A DNA stretch of 64,000 nucleotides from an uncultured Prevotella sp. (GTDB lineage Bacteria > Bacteroidota > Bacteroidia > Bacteroidales > Bacteroidaceae), in NCBI GenBank assembly GCA_944320105.1, contig CALUGA010000003.1, forward strand, positions 62,001 through 126,000, read 5' to 3'. The notes beneath the pieces are model-generated. The model saw nothing but the letters and a program-made list of their open reading frames with translations. It ran no database searches and was not told the DNA's origin. Below are positions 1 through 8,734 of the stretch, piece by piece. Position 1 is the first letter of the stretch, and every line of letters starts with the position of its first letter. The translations under genes and the position numbers were made by a program.

Positions 1-465
1 GGTATATGCATCTCTCAACTGGGTAAGCGCAAGAATCGTTGCCTTAACAAGGTTGTGGGGGTTAGACGAACCCTTTGACTTGGCAAGCACGTCCTTAACG
101 CCCACGCTCTCGAGCACGGCGCGCATAGCACCACCAGCCACAAGACCGGTACCGGCAGCGGCAGGACGAAGGAACACGTCTGCACCGCCAAAGCGTGCCT
201 CAGTCTCGTGAGGCAAAGTGCCCTTGAGGAGCGTAACCTTGACAAGGTTCTTCTTCGCAGCCTCCACGCCCTTGGCGATAGCCGCCGTTACCTCGCCGGC
301 CTTGCCCAGGCCACAGCCAATGACGCCGTTGCCGTCGCCGACAACAACAATCGCAGCAAAAGTAAAGGTACGGCCACCCTTCGTAACCTTGGTCACACGG
401 TTAATAGCAACCAACTTGTCTTTCAACTCAACGTCACTATTTACTTTAACTCTGTTCATTGCCAT
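1..465 (-). CDS. rpsE: 30S ribosomal protein S5 (3' end beyond window)
   Basis: Ribosomal protein S5 of the small subunit, involved in decoding accuracy and mRNA entry. The frame is open from an ATG whose first base is 465 down to base 1, giving 155 codons with no stop, so the C-terminal end lies outside the window. The start reads MAMNRVKVN, and the glycine-rich [18 protein letters not shown] stretch is typical of S5. It is the last visible gene of the spc part of the operon and follows rplR after 6 bases. I expect rpmD and rplO just beyond the edge from known gene order, but they are not seen. Confidence 0.96.
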   Translation of the reverse strand, partial: MAMNRVKVNSDVELKDKLVAINRVTKVTKGGRTFTFAAIVVVGDGNGVIGCGLGKAGEVTAAIAKGVEAAKKNLVKVTLLKGTLPHETEARFGGADVFLRPAAAGTGLVAGGAMRAVLESVGVKDVLAKSKGSSNPHNLVKATILALTQLRDAYT

Positions 466-471
466 AATCGT

Positions 472-816
472 TTAAAAATTAAGTCCACCTTTACGTGCTG
501 CGTCAGCAAGCTGCTTAACTCGGCCATGATAGAGGTAGCCGTTGCGGTCGAAAACAACCGCGTTAACGCCGGCCTCAACAGCCTTCTTGGCAATAAGCTC
601 GCCAACCTTCTCTGCCTGCTGGATCTTGGGCATAGCCTCAAGGCCAAGCGAAGATGCAGAAACTATTGTCTTGCCCTCCTCGTCGTTGATTACCTGCGCG
701 TAGATCTGCTTGTTGCTGCGGAAAACGCTCAGACGGGGACGCTCCGGTGTACCAAATACCTTCTTGCGAATTCTGTATTTTATCTTTATTCGTCTTTCTA
801 TCTTCTTTGTTGTCAT
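472..816 (-). CDS. rplR: 50S ribosomal protein L18
   Basis: L18 (114 aa) binds 5S rRNA in the central protuberance of the large subunit. The N-terminus is lysine and arginine rich ([19 protein letters not shown]) as expected for the rRNA-binding tail, followed by [18 protein letters not shown] and a C-terminal [12 protein letters not shown] segment, all typical of the family. Length matches the usual 112-120 aa. It lies between rplF and rpsE, 18 and 6 bases from each, in the standard spc order, and is surely cotranscribed with them. Confidence 0.98.
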   Translation of the reverse strand: MTTKKIERRIKIKYRIRKKVFGTPERPRLSVFRSNKQIYAQVINDEEGKTIVSASSLGLEAMPKIQQAEKVGELIAKKAVEAGVNAVVFDRNGYLYHGRVKQLADAARKGGLNF

Positions 817-834
817 AATCGTAATAAATTAAAG

Positions 835-1401
835 TTACTTAGCTGCGGCCGTCTTGCCAGACTTCCTGCGGATAACTTCACCCTGGAACAAGACACCCTT
901 TCCTTTGTAAGGCTCGGGCATACGGAAAGAACGAATTTTTGCACAGATAAGACCCAGCAACGCTTTGTCGCAAGACTCAAGGATCACGAGAGGATTCTGG
1001 TTCCTCTCAGACTTCGTCTCAACTTTCACCTCCTTGGGGAGCTGGATGAAGATGGGATGAGTGTAACCGAGAGAGAACTCCAAAAGATTACCTTGGTTGG
1101 AAACACGATAACCTACGCCGACAAGCTCAAGCACCTTCTTGTAGCCCTCGCTCACGCCAACAACCATATTGTTGACAAGCGCACGGTAGAGACCATGGAA
1201 AGCCTGCTTCTGCTTATAGTTGACGGGGCTGTTCTCGTCAACCTCGAACGTAATGTGACCGTCAGCAATCTTAACGATGATGGAAGAATCTACTTTCTGA
1301 GAAAGCTCACCCTTAGGACCCTTGACATTAACAACACCGTCATTGAGAGTCACAGTAACACCTGAAGGGATAGCGATTGGCAATTTACCTATTCTTGACA
1401 T
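835..1401 (-). CDS. rplF: 50S ribosomal protein L6
   Basis: L6 (188 aa), a two-domain protein near the sarcin-ricin loop of the large subunit. I start it at the ATG at 1401 (MSRIGKLPI), not at the TTG six bases upstream, because a GGAGG motif sits about seven bases before the ATG and this N-terminus is the family norm. The C-terminal half has the signature PEPYKGKGV. Its stop is 18 bases from rplR, and rpsH ends 15 bases upstream, so the genes are in one operon. Confidence 0.97.
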   Translation of the reverse strand: MSRIGKLPIAIPSGVTVTLNDGVVNVKGPKGELSQKVDSSIIVKIADGHITFEVDENSPVNYKQKQAFHGLYRALVNNMVVGVSEGYKKVLELVGVGYRVSNQGNLLEFSLGYTHPIFIQLPKEVKVETKSERNQNPLVILESCDKALLGLICAKIRSFRMPEPYKGKGVLFQGEVIRRKSGKTAAAK

Positions 1402-1416
1402 ATTCAATCCTCCAAA

Positions 1417-1812
1417 TTAATATACATAACAAAGGACTTCGCCACCTATCTTCTCGACAGCAGCCTCCTTGTCAGTCATTACACCCTTGGATGTAGATAA
1501 AATCGCAATACCTAATCCGTTAATTACTCGCGGCATGTCCTTGTAGCCGGTATACTTGCGCAAACCGGGAGTGGACACCCTCTTCAGGCACTTGATGGCG
1601 CTGGCCTTTGTGGCCGGGTCGTACTTCAGGGCTACCTTGATAGTTCCCTGAGGGCCATCCTCAATGAACTTGTAGTTCAGGATGTACCCTTTCTCGAAGA
1701 GGATCTTGGTGATTTCCTTCTTCAAGTTGGAAGCCGGTACTTCAACAACACGGTGATGAGCCATGATTGCGTTTCTCAACCTCGTCAGATAATCTGCTAT
1801 TGGATCTGTCAT
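1417..1812 (-). CDS. rpsH: 30S ribosomal protein S8
   Basis: S8 (131 aa) binds the central domain of 16S rRNA early in small-subunit assembly. In enterobacteria it also represses translation of the spc operon; whether it does so here is unknown. The sequence opens MTDPIADYLTRLRNA and ends with the conserved STSKGVMTDKEA and GGEVLCYVY region. Its start lies 69 bases after the rpsN stop, the widest gap in this part of the operon, but I saw no clear promoter or hairpin in it. Confidence 0.98.
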   Translation of the reverse strand: MTDPIADYLTRLRNAIMAHHRVVEVPASNLKKEITKILFEKGYILNYKFIEDGPQGTIKVALKYDPATKASAIKCLKRVSTPGLRKYTGYKDMPRVINGLGIAILSTSKGVMTDKEAAVEKIGGEVLCYVY

Positions 1813-1881
1813 AAATTGATTGTTTAATTAATCGGGCCTTTCCCGACAATATTAAAAACTTATGTAATGCTATCTTTATGA

Positions 1882-2184
1882 TTACCAGCTGGCCTTCTTC
1901 ACTCCAGGGATAAGCCCTTGCGAAGCCATCTCGCGGAACTGTATGCGAGAGAGGCCGAACTGGCGCATATAGCCACGTGGACGGCCTGTAATCTTGCAAC
2001 GGTTGTGCAGGCGGATGGGGTTGGCGTTGCGGGGAATGCTCTGCAACTTGCGGGCAGCCTCATAAGCCTCTGCGGGGTCATCGGTAGTAGCGATGATTTT
2101 CTTGAGTGCGGCGCGCTTCTCAGCATAGCGGGCAACAAGCTTGGCACGCTTCACCTCGCGGGCCTTCATTGATTCTTTTGCCAT
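1882..2184 (-). CDS. rpsN: 30S ribosomal protein S14 (zinc-independent long form)
   Basis: S14 (100 aa), a protein of the 30S head. It is the longer form: the CxxC zinc-ribbon pairs of the short 61-aa type are absent, leaving a single cysteine in [12 protein letters not shown]. The C-terminus [18 protein letters not shown] is the family signature. It lies 6 bases after rplE and before rpsH, as in other spc operons. Being cysteine-poor, it should not need zinc, so no zinc-responsive replacement paralog is required for it. Confidence 0.97.
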   Translation of the reverse strand: MAKESMKAREVKRAKLVARYAEKRAALKKIIATTDDPAEAYEAARKLQSIPRNANPIRLHNRCKITGRPRGYMRQFGLSRIQFREMASQGLIPGVKKASW

Positions 2185-2190
2185 ATCTCT

Positions 2191-2745
2191 TTAATCGTTT
2201 TTAGCGTTTTTGAACGGCAGGCCAAAAGCCTTGAGCAATGCATATCCCTCCTCGTCGGTCTGAGCAGAAGTGACGAAAGTGATATTCATACCCTGAAGAC
2301 GGTCTACAGCGTCGATGTTAATCTCCGGGAAAATGATCTGCTCCTGTATGCCAAGAGTATAATTGCCACGTCCATCGAACTTGGACTCAATGCCCTTGAA
2401 GTCGCGGATACGGGGCAGAGCCACCCTGACGAGCTTCTCGAGGAACTCATACATACGCTCACGACGCAAAGTAACCATCACACCGATGGGCATCTTCTTG
2501 CGGAGCTTGAAGTTGGCAATGTCCTTCTTGGAATAGGTAGCCACGGCCTTCTGGCCGGTGATGGCCGTAATCTCATTCACTGCCACATCAATGATCTTCT
2601 TGTCCTGAGTGGCGCTTCCCAGACCCTGGTTAACGACAATCTTCTTCAACACAGGTATCTGCATGGAGGAGGAATAGTTGAACTGCTTCTTCAAAGCAGG
2701 CGCAATCTCCTCGTTGTATGTTTTCTTAAGCTGTGCGGTGTTCAT
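2191..2745 (-). CDS. rplE: 50S ribosomal protein L5
   Basis: L5 (184 aa) binds 5S rRNA and contacts the P-site tRNA and the small subunit head. The motifs [14 protein letters not shown]-like near residue 30 and [19 protein letters not shown] near 120 are characteristic. Its ATG shares one base with the rplX stop codon (TAATG), which usually means translational coupling. Spacing to rpsN is 5 bases. Confidence 0.98.
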   Translation of the reverse strand: MNTAQLKKTYNEEIAPALKKQFNYSSSMQIPVLKKIVVNQGLGSATQDKKIIDVAVNEITAITGQKAVATYSKKDIANFKLRKKMPIGVMVTLRRERMYEFLEKLVRVALPRIRDFKGIESKFDGRGNYTLGIQEQIIFPEINIDAVDRLQGMNITFVTSAQTDEEGYALLKAFGLPFKNAKND

Positions 2746-3092
2746 TACTTTATTTCCTCCCCAGACTTTTTAGCGATACGGATTTTCTTTCCATCCTCGG
2801 TGCGCTTGATGGCCACGCGAGTGGGCTCGCCACTCTTGGGGTCAACAAGGCTCAGGTTGGAAATGTGGACAGGAGCCTCCTGCTTGATGATGCCACCCTG
2901 CGGGTGCTTTGCCGAAGGCTTCATGCTCTTCGAGACAATGTTGACACCCTCAACGATAGCGCGCTGCTCCTTAACGAGCACCTTGAGCACCTTGTGAGGA
3001 GCAGGGTACTTGCCGTTTTGGCCCTTCACATCCTTGTCGTTGCCGGCCAGGACAAGCACCATGTCGTTTTTCTTTATCTTGAACTTATTCAT
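2745..3092 (-). CDS. rplX: 50S ribosomal protein L24
   Basis: L24 (115 aa) starts large-subunit assembly by binding the 5' end of 23S rRNA. A KOW motif lies near the N-terminus ([18 protein letters not shown]), followed by the basic [14 protein letters not shown] segment typical of L24. The stop codon overlaps the rplE start by one base. It follows rplN after 23 bases, in standard order. Confidence 0.97.
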   Translation of the reverse strand: MNKFKIKKNDMVLVLAGNDKDVKGQNGKYPAPHKVLKVLVKEQRAIVEGVNIVSKSMKPSAKHPQGGIIKQEAPVHISNLSLVDPKSGEPTRVAIKRTEDGKKIRIAKKSGEEIK

Positions 3093-3115
3093 TTCTCTTT
3101 TCGCAATTTAAATTG

Positions 3116-3481
3116 TTAAAGAACCTCAGGTGCCAACGAAACGACCTTCATGTTGACAGCGCGCAGCTCACGGGCCACAGGGCCGAAGATGCGGCTACCC
3201 CTGATTTCGCCTTGGTTGTTGAGCAACACGCAGGCATTATCGTCAAAGCGGATATATGATCCATCGGCACGACGGACTTCTTTCTTAGTGCGCACGACCA
3301 AAGCCTTAGATACCGCACCTTTCTTCAGTTCGCTCGAAGGTATGACATTCTTGACGGCTACGACAATGATGTCACCCACACTTGCATAACGACGGCCGGT
3401 ACCACCAAGCACACGAATGCACAAAGCCTCGCGAGCACCGCTGTTATCACATACTGTAAGTCTTGTTTCTGCCTGTATCAT
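3116..3481 (-). CDS. rplN: 50S ribosomal protein L14
   Basis: L14 (121 aa) lies at the subunit interface and is where the silencing factor RsfS docks in other bacteria. The N-terminus [18 protein letters not shown] and the [14 protein letters not shown] stretch are close to invariant in the family. Only two bases separate it from rpsQ upstream, consistent with a tightly packed operon. Confidence 0.98.
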   Translation of the reverse strand: MIQAETRLTVCDNSGAREALCIRVLGGTGRRYASVGDIIVVAVKNVIPSSELKKGAVSKALVVRTKKEVRRADGSYIRFDDNACVLLNNQGEIRGSRIFGPVARELRAVNMKVVSLAPEVL

Positions 3482-3483
3482 AA

Positions 3484-3738
3484 TTACTTAGCCTTTTCTA
3501 CAATTTGAACCAATCTCCATCTCTTAGTCTTGCTCAGAGGACGAGTCTCCATGATGAGCACGGTGTCGCCCACCTGGGCCTCGTTATTCTCGTCATGCAC
3601 GTGATATTTCTTCGTCTTCTGCACGAACTTTCCGTAAATAGGGTGCATCTCCTTGAACTTAGAAGCAATAACGATGGTCTTCTGCATCTTGTTGCTTATA
3701 ACCACACCCTGCCTTGTCTTTCTTAAATTTCTTTCCAT
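3484..3738 (-). CDS. rpsQ: 30S ribosomal protein S17
   Basis: S17 (84 aa), an OB-fold primary binder of 16S rRNA. The open frame extends 12 codons upstream, but I place the start at the ATG at 3738 ([13 protein letters not shown]), because this matches the usual S17 N-terminus and avoids overlap with rpmC. The segments [18 protein letters not shown] and [18 protein letters not shown] are typical. It follows rpmC after 13 bases. Confidence 0.96.
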   Translation of the reverse strand: MERNLRKTRQGVVISNKMQKTIVIASKFKEMHPIYGKFVQKTKKYHVHDENNEAQVGDTVLIMETRPLSKTKRWRLVQIVEKAK

Positions 3739-3751
3739 CTGTGACCCACAA

Positions 3752-3946
3752 TTATTTGTTAAGCTCTCTCTCACGGAGCACAGTCTTCATACGCGCGATG
3801 CTACGACGTGTCGCCCTTATCTCCGACGGATTCTCGAGGGGGCTTACAGAGTGATTAAACTTCAGCTGATTGTACTTGGCAATCTCTGCCTCCAACCTTT
3901 CGGCCAAATCCTTGGTATCCAGCTCTCTTACTTCCTTGATCTTCAT
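3752..3946 (-). CDS. rpmC: 50S ribosomal protein L29
   Basis: L29 (64 aa), a small helical hairpin protein beside the peptide exit tunnel, where trigger factor and SRP dock in other bacteria. The pattern [18 protein letters not shown] and the C-terminal [19 protein letters not shown] match the family. It sits two bases after rplP. The length is normal for L29. Confidence 0.97.
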   Translation of the reverse strand: MKIKEVRELDTKDLAERLEAEIAKYNQLKFNHSVSPLENPSEIRATRRSIARMKTVLRERELNK

Positions 3947-3948
3947 AA

Positions 3949-4377
3949 TTAAGCGTTTTTATCGTAATCACGTCTAACAACAAACTTAGTCTTCACGGGC
4001 AACTTCTGGGCTGCAAGGCGCAAAGCCTCCTTTGCAACGTCAAACGAAACGCCCTCGACCTCGAAGAGGATGCGACCTGGAGTCACAGGAGCGACCCATC
4101 CTGCGGGGTCACCCTTTCCCTTACCCATTCGGACGTCAGCCGGCTTGCGGGTAATGGGCTTGTCCGGGAATATGCGGATCCACACCTGTCCTTCGCGCTG
4201 CATATAGCGGTTCACAGCCACACGGGCTGCTTCAATCTGGCGGCTGTCGAGCCACTTGGCCTCAAGGGTCTTGATGCCGAACGAGCCGAAAGCCAATTGC
4301 GTACCCCTGTGGGCGTTGCCTTTGTTGCCACGGCCGTCTTGGGGTCTCCTATATTTTACTCTCTTAGGTTGTAACAT
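3949..4377 (-). CDS. rplP: 50S ribosomal protein L16
   Basis: L16 (142 aa) helps shape the A-site tRNA-binding region of the large subunit. The opening [20 protein letters not shown] and the motif [19 protein letters not shown] are characteristic; the latter holds the conserved arginine that is beta-hydroxylated in E. coli L16. It is 21 bases after rpsC and 2 before rpmC. Confidence 0.98.
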   Translation of the reverse strand: MLQPKRVKYRRPQDGRGNKGNAHRGTQLAFGSFGIKTLEAKWLDSRQIEAARVAVNRYMQREGQVWIRIFPDKPITRKPADVRMGKGKGDPAGWVAPVTPGRILFEVEGVSFDVAKEALRLAAQKLPVKTKFVVRRDYDKNA

Positions 4378-4398
4378 GATAGCTTCTTACTTTAAAAA

Positions 4399-5121
4399 TT
4401 ACTTGTTCTTTCTCCCGCGGAACTTCCTGCCACCATTGCTACCGTTAGAGCGTCCGCTGCTCTTCTCCTGAGTGAAGTTAGGCGAAACGTCCTGCTTGCC
4501 ATAAAGCTCGCCACGGCATATCCACACCTTGATGCCCAGCAGGCCAACCTTGGTCAGAGCCTCGGCCTGGCAATAGTCAATGTCTGCACGGAACGTGTGC
4601 AACGGAGTGCGGCCTTCCTTGTACATCTCCTTACGTGCCATCTCAGCACCATTAAGGCGACCGGTAATCTGAATCTTGATGCCCTCGGCACCGGCGCGCA
4701 TGGTATTTGCTATGGCCATCTTGATGGCACGGCGGTAAGCAATCTTACCCTCCACCTGGCGCGCGATGTTGTTGGCCACTATAGTAGCGTCAAGCTCAGG
4801 CTTCTTTACCTCGTAGATGTTGATCTGGATCTCCTTGTCGTAGAGCTTCTTCAGCTCTTCCTTAAGCTTGTCAACATCCTGTCCACCCTTGCCAATGACA
4901 ACACCCGGACGGGCTGTACAAATAGTGATGGTGACCAGTTTGAGCGTGCGCTCGATGACAATGCGGGAAACGCTTGCCTTAGCCAGACGCTCGTTGAGGT
5001 ACTTGCGGATCTTCATGTCCTCCACGAGGTTGTCACCGAAGTCCTTTCCTCCAAACCAATTTGAATCCCAACCTCTAACTATTCCAAGGCGGTTGCTTAT
5101 CGGATTAACTTTCTGTCCCAT
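4399..5121 (-). CDS. rpsC: 30S ribosomal protein S3
   Basis: S3 (240 aa) lines the mRNA entry channel. A type II KH domain is visible around residues 40-110 with the GxxG loop in [12 protein letters not shown]. The C-terminal domain carries AEIARKE-like [18 protein letters not shown]. The last 30 residues are rich in Ser, Gly, Arg and Lys, a disordered tail common in Bacteroidetes S3. It overlaps no neighbour; rplV ends 8 bases upstream. Confidence 0.98.
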   Translation of the reverse strand: MGQKVNPISNRLGIVRGWDSNWFGGKDFGDNLVEDMKIRKYLNERLAKASVSRIVIERTLKLVTITICTARPGVVIGKGGQDVDKLKEELKKLYDKEIQINIYEVKKPELDATIVANNIARQVEGKIAYRRAIKMAIANTMRAGAEGIKIQITGRLNGAEMARKEMYKEGRTPLHTFRADIDYCQAEALTKVGLLGIKVWICRGELYGKQDVSPNFTQEKSSGRSNGSNGGRKFRGRKNK

Positions 5122-5129
5122 TCTACTTG

Positions 5130-5531
5130 TTATTTATCATTAGTTTTAGAGTCAACATACAAGGTAACGTGGTTGGAACGCTTGCGGATCCTGTATCCAC
5201 GGCCTTGTGGCGCGGGCCTCATACGCTTCAATGTCACACCTTCGTCAACAAATATCTTCGTGATGAACAGTTCGCCATCCTCTGCCTTGCGGTCGTTCTT
5301 AACCTCCCAGTTGGCGATGGCAGAGCGGAGAAGCTTCTCCACGTCAGCCGCTGCTGCCTTCTTCGTGAACCGAAGCACACCAAGTGCGCGGTTCACCTCC
5401 ATGCCGCGGACAAGGTCAACGACATAGCGCATCTTGCGCGGAGAGGACGGACATCCTTTCAACTTTGCAAAATACTGAGTTCTGCGGGCTGCCTTTCTTT
5501 CTTCAGCCTTAATATGTTTTCTTGCTCCCAT
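5130..5531 (-). CDS. rplV: 50S ribosomal protein L22
   Basis: L22 (133 aa) has a globular domain on the ribosome surface and a beta-hairpin that lines the exit tunnel near the macrolide site. The motif [21 protein letters not shown] near residue 30 and the hairpin [20 protein letters not shown] are both present, with no deletion in the hairpin tip of the kind seen in erythromycin-resistant mutants. It lies between rpsS and rpsC. Confidence 0.97.
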   Translation of the reverse strand: MGARKHIKAEERKAARRTQYFAKLKGCPSSPRKMRYVVDLVRGMEVNRALGVLRFTKKAAAADVEKLLRSAIANWEVKNDRKAEDGELFITKIFVDEGVTLKRMRPAPQGRGYRIRKRSNHVTLYVDSKTNDK

Positions 5532-5560
5532 TTTATTCTTTTTTTTCTTTGGATAGCCTG

Positions 5561-5827
5561 TTACTTCTTGTTACCTGCATGGCCTCCGAAGCGGCGGGTA
5601 AGCGAGAACTCACCCAGCTTATGGCCTACCATGTTCTCAGTGATGTAGACAGGAATGAATTTATTTCCATTGTGGACTGCAACGGTATGCCCCACGAAAT
5701 CGGGGGAAATCATCGAAGCCCTGGCCCAGGTCTTGACAACGCTCTTCTTGCCGCTCTCGTTCATGGCAAGGATTTTCTTCTCGAGCGAGACATTGATGTA
5801 CGGGCCTTTTTTTAATGAACGACTCAT
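5561..5827 (-). CDS. rpsS: 30S ribosomal protein S19
   Basis: S19 (88 aa) is in the 30S head and forms a pair with S13. The start [11 protein letters not shown], the central [22 protein letters not shown] and the end [17 protein letters not shown] are the family signature. It follows rplB after 22 bases and precedes rplV by 29 bases. The length is usual. Confidence 0.98.
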   Translation of the reverse strand: MSRSLKKGPYINVSLEKKILAMNESGKKSVVKTWARASMISPDFVGHTVAVHNGNKFIPVYITENMVGHKLGEFSLTRRFGGHAGNKK

Positions 5828-5849
5828 AATTTACGCTTGGTTAAGTTGA

Positions 5850-6677
5850 TTACTTCTTGTTAGCTCTTTCGATTATGTACTTGCTTGACTGCTTTCTGGG
5901 CGAGCGTGTCTTAAGACCCTTAGCATACAAGCCCTTGCGTGAGCGTGGGTGTCCACCAGACTGACGGCCCTCGCCACCACCCATCGGGTGATCGTGCGGG
6001 TTCATCACAACACCACGGTTGTGAGGACGGCGGCCGAGCCAGCGCGAGCGTCCAGCCTTACCAGACTGCTCAAGGGCGTGGTCGGAGTTTCCAACGCTAC
6101 CCACGGTTGCCTTGCAAGCGCTAAGAATCTGACGAGTCTCGCCTGAAGGCAACTTAATGACGCAGTAACTGCCATCACGAGAAGTCAACTGAGCGAAATT
6201 ACCTGCCGAACGAACGAGCAGAGCACCCTGTCCGGGGCGAAGCTCGATGTTGTGGATCACCGTACCAACAGGGATGTTGGCAAGCGGGAGGCAGTTGCCG
6301 ATCTCAGGGGCGGCCTCGGCACCCGACATCACTGTGGTGCCTACCTGCAGCCCATTGGGAGCAATAATATAACGTTTTTCACCATCAGCGTAGTACAGCA
6401 ATGCGATACGAGCCGAACGGTTCGGATCGTACTCGATTGACTTCACCACTGCTGGAACACCATCCTTCTCTCGCTTGAAGTCGATCAGACGGAACTTCCT
6501 CTTGTGGCCGCCGCCCCTATAGCGGACAGTCATCTTACCGGTGTTGTTTCGACCGCCGGTAGAGCGCTTGCCGTAAACGAGAGACTTCTCTGGCACGGAT
6601 GCAGTAATTTCCTCGAACGTGCCAATAATCTTGTGTCTTTGACCCGGAGTTACCGGTTTAAACTTACGTACTGCCAT
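5850..6677 (-). CDS. rplB: 50S ribosomal protein L2
   Basis: L2 (275 aa) is needed for subunit association and peptidyl-transferase activity. The OB-fold and SH3-like domains are followed by the conserved C-terminal [19 protein letters not shown], which includes the histidine in GGH discussed for peptidyl transfer in E. coli. It starts five bases after rplW. Length is normal (270-280 aa). Confidence 0.98.
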   Translation of the reverse strand: MAVRKFKPVTPGQRHKIIGTFEEITASVPEKSLVYGKRSTGGRNNTGKMTVRYRGGGHKRKFRLIDFKREKDGVPAVVKSIEYDPNRSARIALLYYADGEKRYIIAPNGLQVGTTVMSGAEAAPEIGNCLPLANIPVGTVIHNIELRPGQGALLVRSAGNFAQLTSRDGSYCVIKLPSGETRQILSACKATVGSVGNSDHALEQSGKAGRSRWLGRRPHNRGVVMNPHDHPMGGGEGRQSGGHPRSRKGLYAKGLKTRSPRKQSSKYIIERANKK

Positions 6678-6682
6678 TTCTA

Positions 6683-7045
6683 TTATTGAATATTGCTGTA
6701 AATGTCTATGGTATCACCCTCCTTAAGAGTGACGATTGCTTTCTTGTAAGCATTGCGCTGGCCTTTCACAAGACCGGCCTTCGTATAGCGCGAGGAACGC
6801 TTGCCCGAATAGCGCATCGTGTTCACGTTGATCACGGTAACATTGAACATTGCCTCAATTTCCTTCTGGATCTCAATCTTGTTAGCCTCAGGCTTAACGA
6901 TGAAACCATACTTAGGCGTAGCAACCTTCGTCACCTGCTGGCCTTTCTGCTTGCCAGCCTTCGGAGTATAAGTCTTGTCAACAGACGTCTTCTCAGTGAT
7001 CTTGGTCATCTTCTCAGTGACCAAAGGTTTGATTATAAATGCCAT
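6683..7045 (-). CDS. rplW: 50S ribosomal protein L23 with N-terminal-side insertion
   Basis: L23 (120 aa) sits at the exit of the peptide tunnel and is the trigger-factor and SRP docking site in other bacteria. The usual bacterial length is about 95-100 aa. The extra length is a lysine and threonine rich stretch at about residues 17-42, after the conserved start [13 protein letters not shown] and before [14 protein letters not shown]. From memory, Prevotella-type L23 proteins have a similar insertion. The C-terminal [16 protein letters not shown] segment is regular. Gaps to the neighbours are 5 and 15 bases. Confidence 0.96.
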   Translation of the reverse strand: MAFIIKPLVTEKMTKITEKTSVDKTYTPKAGKQKGQQVTKVATPKYGFIVKPEANKIEIQKEIEAMFNVTVINVNTMRYSGKRSSRYTKAGLVKGQRNAYKKAIVTLKEGDTIDIYSNIQ

Positions 7046-7060
7046 AATTCCTTAGTCTCC

Positions 7061-7690
7061 TTATTTGATTAATACGCCTTCTATCTCCTTGAGCGAGTTC
7101 TCCGTGATTACCAGCACATCGGCATTCAAAACTTTATACGTATTGAGCGATGATGCAAGCATAACTTGGGTGCGCTGCAAGTTGCGAGCTGACAAATATA
7201 CGTTTTTATTTATATTTGGCAAAAGATAAAGGGCTTTCTTGCCGTCAACTTTGAGATTTTTAGAGATATTTACGAATTCTTTGGTCTTTGGAGCCTCAAT
7301 ATCGAAGTCCTCAACCACTACAATCGCATTCTCCTGTGCCTTGTAAGACAGAGCACTCTTACGAGCAAGAATCTTTACTTTTTTGTTGAGCTTGAAGCTG
7401 TAGTCACGGGGAACCGGACCGAACACGCGGCCTCCGCCAACGAGCAGCGGAGAGTTGATGTCGCCACGGCGAGCGCCGCCGCCGCCCTTCTGCCTACCGA
7501 GCTTGCGGGTGGAACCCGAAACCTCACTTCTTTCCTTGGTCTTTGCCGTTCCTTGGCGCTGGTTGGCAAGATACTGCTTTACGTCCAGATAAAGAACGTG
7601 GTCATTAGGTTCAATTCCGAAGATGCCTTCGTTTAACGTAACCTTTCTCCCGGTCTCCTGGCCATTGATATTTAATACGTTAATTTCCAT
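7061..7690 (-). CDS. rplD: 50S ribosomal protein L4
   Basis: L4 (209 aa) has a globular surface domain and a long loop into the exit tunnel. The loop motif is seen as [19 protein letters not shown] near residue 65. In E. coli L4 also controls the S10 operon by acting on its leader; a strong hairpin lies ahead of rpsJ here (8673-8712), but a link is only an inference. Its ATG overlaps the rplC stop by one base (TAATG), suggesting coupling. Confidence 0.98.
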   Translation of the reverse strand: MEINVLNINGQETGRKVTLNEGIFGIEPNDHVLYLDVKQYLANQRQGTAKTKERSEVSGSTRKLGRQKGGGGARRGDINSPLLVGGGRVFGPVPRDYSFKLNKKVKILARKSALSYKAQENAIVVVEDFDIEAPKTKEFVNISKNLKVDGKKALYLLPNINKNVYLSARNLQRTQVMLASSLNTYKVLNADVLVITENSLKEIEGVLIK

Positions 7691-8304
7691 TATTTCTCAA
7701 TTAAAACGGTTGAACCATTATAACCAGCAACACTACCTTTAACAAGGATAAGGTTATGCTCCGGTATCACTTTCAAAACTCTCAGATTCTGCGTGGTCAC
7801 CCTCTCATTGCCCATGTGGCCTGCCATGCGAAGACCCTTGAACACCTTGGCAGGATAAGAGCAGGCACCGATAGAACCCGGCCTGCGGGCGCGGTCGTCC
7901 TGGCCGTGGGTGCTCTGGCCTACTCCGCCAAAGCCATGGCGCTTGATTACGCCCTGGAAGCCCTTACCTTTTGATGTTCCGACAACATCTACAAACTGCG
8001 TATCGTTGAAGATATCCACAGTGATGGTGTCGCCGAGGTTGTACTCCTCGTCAAACTTGAACTCGGCCAAGTGGCGCTTAGGTGTCGTACCGGCTTTCTT
8101 GAACACGCCCATCATCTGCTTGGAGGTGTTCTTCTCCTTAGCCTCAGCGAATCCAAGCTGCACAGCCTGATAACCGTCCTTCTCAACGGTCTTCACTTGA
8201 GTAACGACACAAGGACCAGCTTCGATAACAGTGCACGGCACATTCTTGCCGTCGGCACTGAAAACGGATGTCATTCCGATTTTCTTTCCAATTAAACCTG
8301 GCAT
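7690..8304 (-). CDS. rplC: 50S ribosomal protein L3
   Basis: L3 (204 aa) begins 50S assembly near the 3' end of 23S rRNA and reaches the peptidyl-transferase centre with a long loop. It opens [15 protein letters not shown] and carries the loop motif [18 protein letters not shown], which includes the conserved glutamine region methylated in E. coli. It lies 28 bases after rpsJ and is coupled by one-base overlap to rplD. Confidence 0.98.
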   Translation of the reverse strand: MPGLIGKKIGMTSVFSADGKNVPCTVIEAGPCVVTQVKTVEKDGYQAVQLGFAEAKEKNTSKQMMGVFKKAGTTPKRHLAEFKFDEEYNLGDTITVDIFNDTQFVDVVGTSKGKGFQGVIKRHGFGGVGQSTHGQDDRARRPGSIGACSYPAKVFKGLRMAGHMGNERVTTQNLRVLKVIPEHNLILVKGSVAGYNGSTVLIEK

Positions 8305-8332
8305 TTCAATTAAATATTAAGAACTGTAAATA

Positions 8333-8638
8333 CTATACTTTGATTTCTACCTCAACACCGCTGGGCAACTCAAGCTTCATCAGCGCGTCAACGGTCTTAG
8401 CCGTAGAGCTGTAAATGTCGATGAGACGCTTGTAGTCGGAGAGCTGGAACTGCTCACGAGCCTTCTTGTTTACAAACGTACTGCGGTTTACGGTGTAGAT
8501 GCGCTTGTGCGTGGGCAATGGAATAGGCCCGCTTACGATTGCGCCCGTGGCCTTTACGGCCTTAACGATCTTCTCTGCCGACTTGTCAACGAGCTTGTGG
8601 TCGTATGACTTCAGCTTGATTCTGATTTTCTGACTCAT
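8333..8638 (-). CDS. rpsJ: 30S ribosomal protein S10
   Basis: S10 (101 aa), a 30S head protein that also pairs with NusB in antitermination in other bacteria. The frame runs 14 codons further upstream, but [14 protein letters not shown] at 8638 is the family N-terminus, and the upstream extension would run into the 8673-8712 hairpin. It is the first gene of the S10 block. The 96 bases between it and fusA hold the hairpin and an AT-rich stretch. Confidence 0.97.
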   Translation of the reverse strand: MSQKIRIKLKSYDHKLVDKSAEKIVKAVKATGAIVSGPIPLPTHKRIYTVNRSTFVNKKAREQFQLSDYKRLIDIYSSTAKTVDALMKLELPSGVEVEIKV

Positions 8639-8672
8639 TTTCTTTTTGTTGTTATTGTTTTCTGTTGGGAAT

Positions 8673-8712
8673 GGCGGCACTGCTTAAGAGTCATTCGCTA
8701 AGCAGCGCCGCC
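8673..8712 (-). promoter_or_regulatory. strong hairpin in fusA-rpsJ spacer (possible S10 leader)
   Basis: On the minus strand the 14-nt arm at 8712-8699 pairs with the arm at 8686-8673, all positions matched if one G-U pair is allowed, around a 12-nt loop. No U-run follows, so it does not look like an intrinsic terminator. It ends about 34 nt before the rpsJ ATG. Position fits an S10 leader or an RNA-processing site between the str and S10 parts; the role is inferred. Confidence 0.6.
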
Positions 8713-8734
8713 CAATCCTTATTTTTATTAGTTG

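Noticed and set aside
208-1365. 385-aa open frame on the plus strand across rplF, rplR and rpsE
   Set aside because: It lies opposite three certain ribosomal genes and has no family features; it is a mirror of their codon use.
1882-2184. Zinc-binding short S14
   Set aside because: The length is 100 aa and the paired CxxC motifs are absent.
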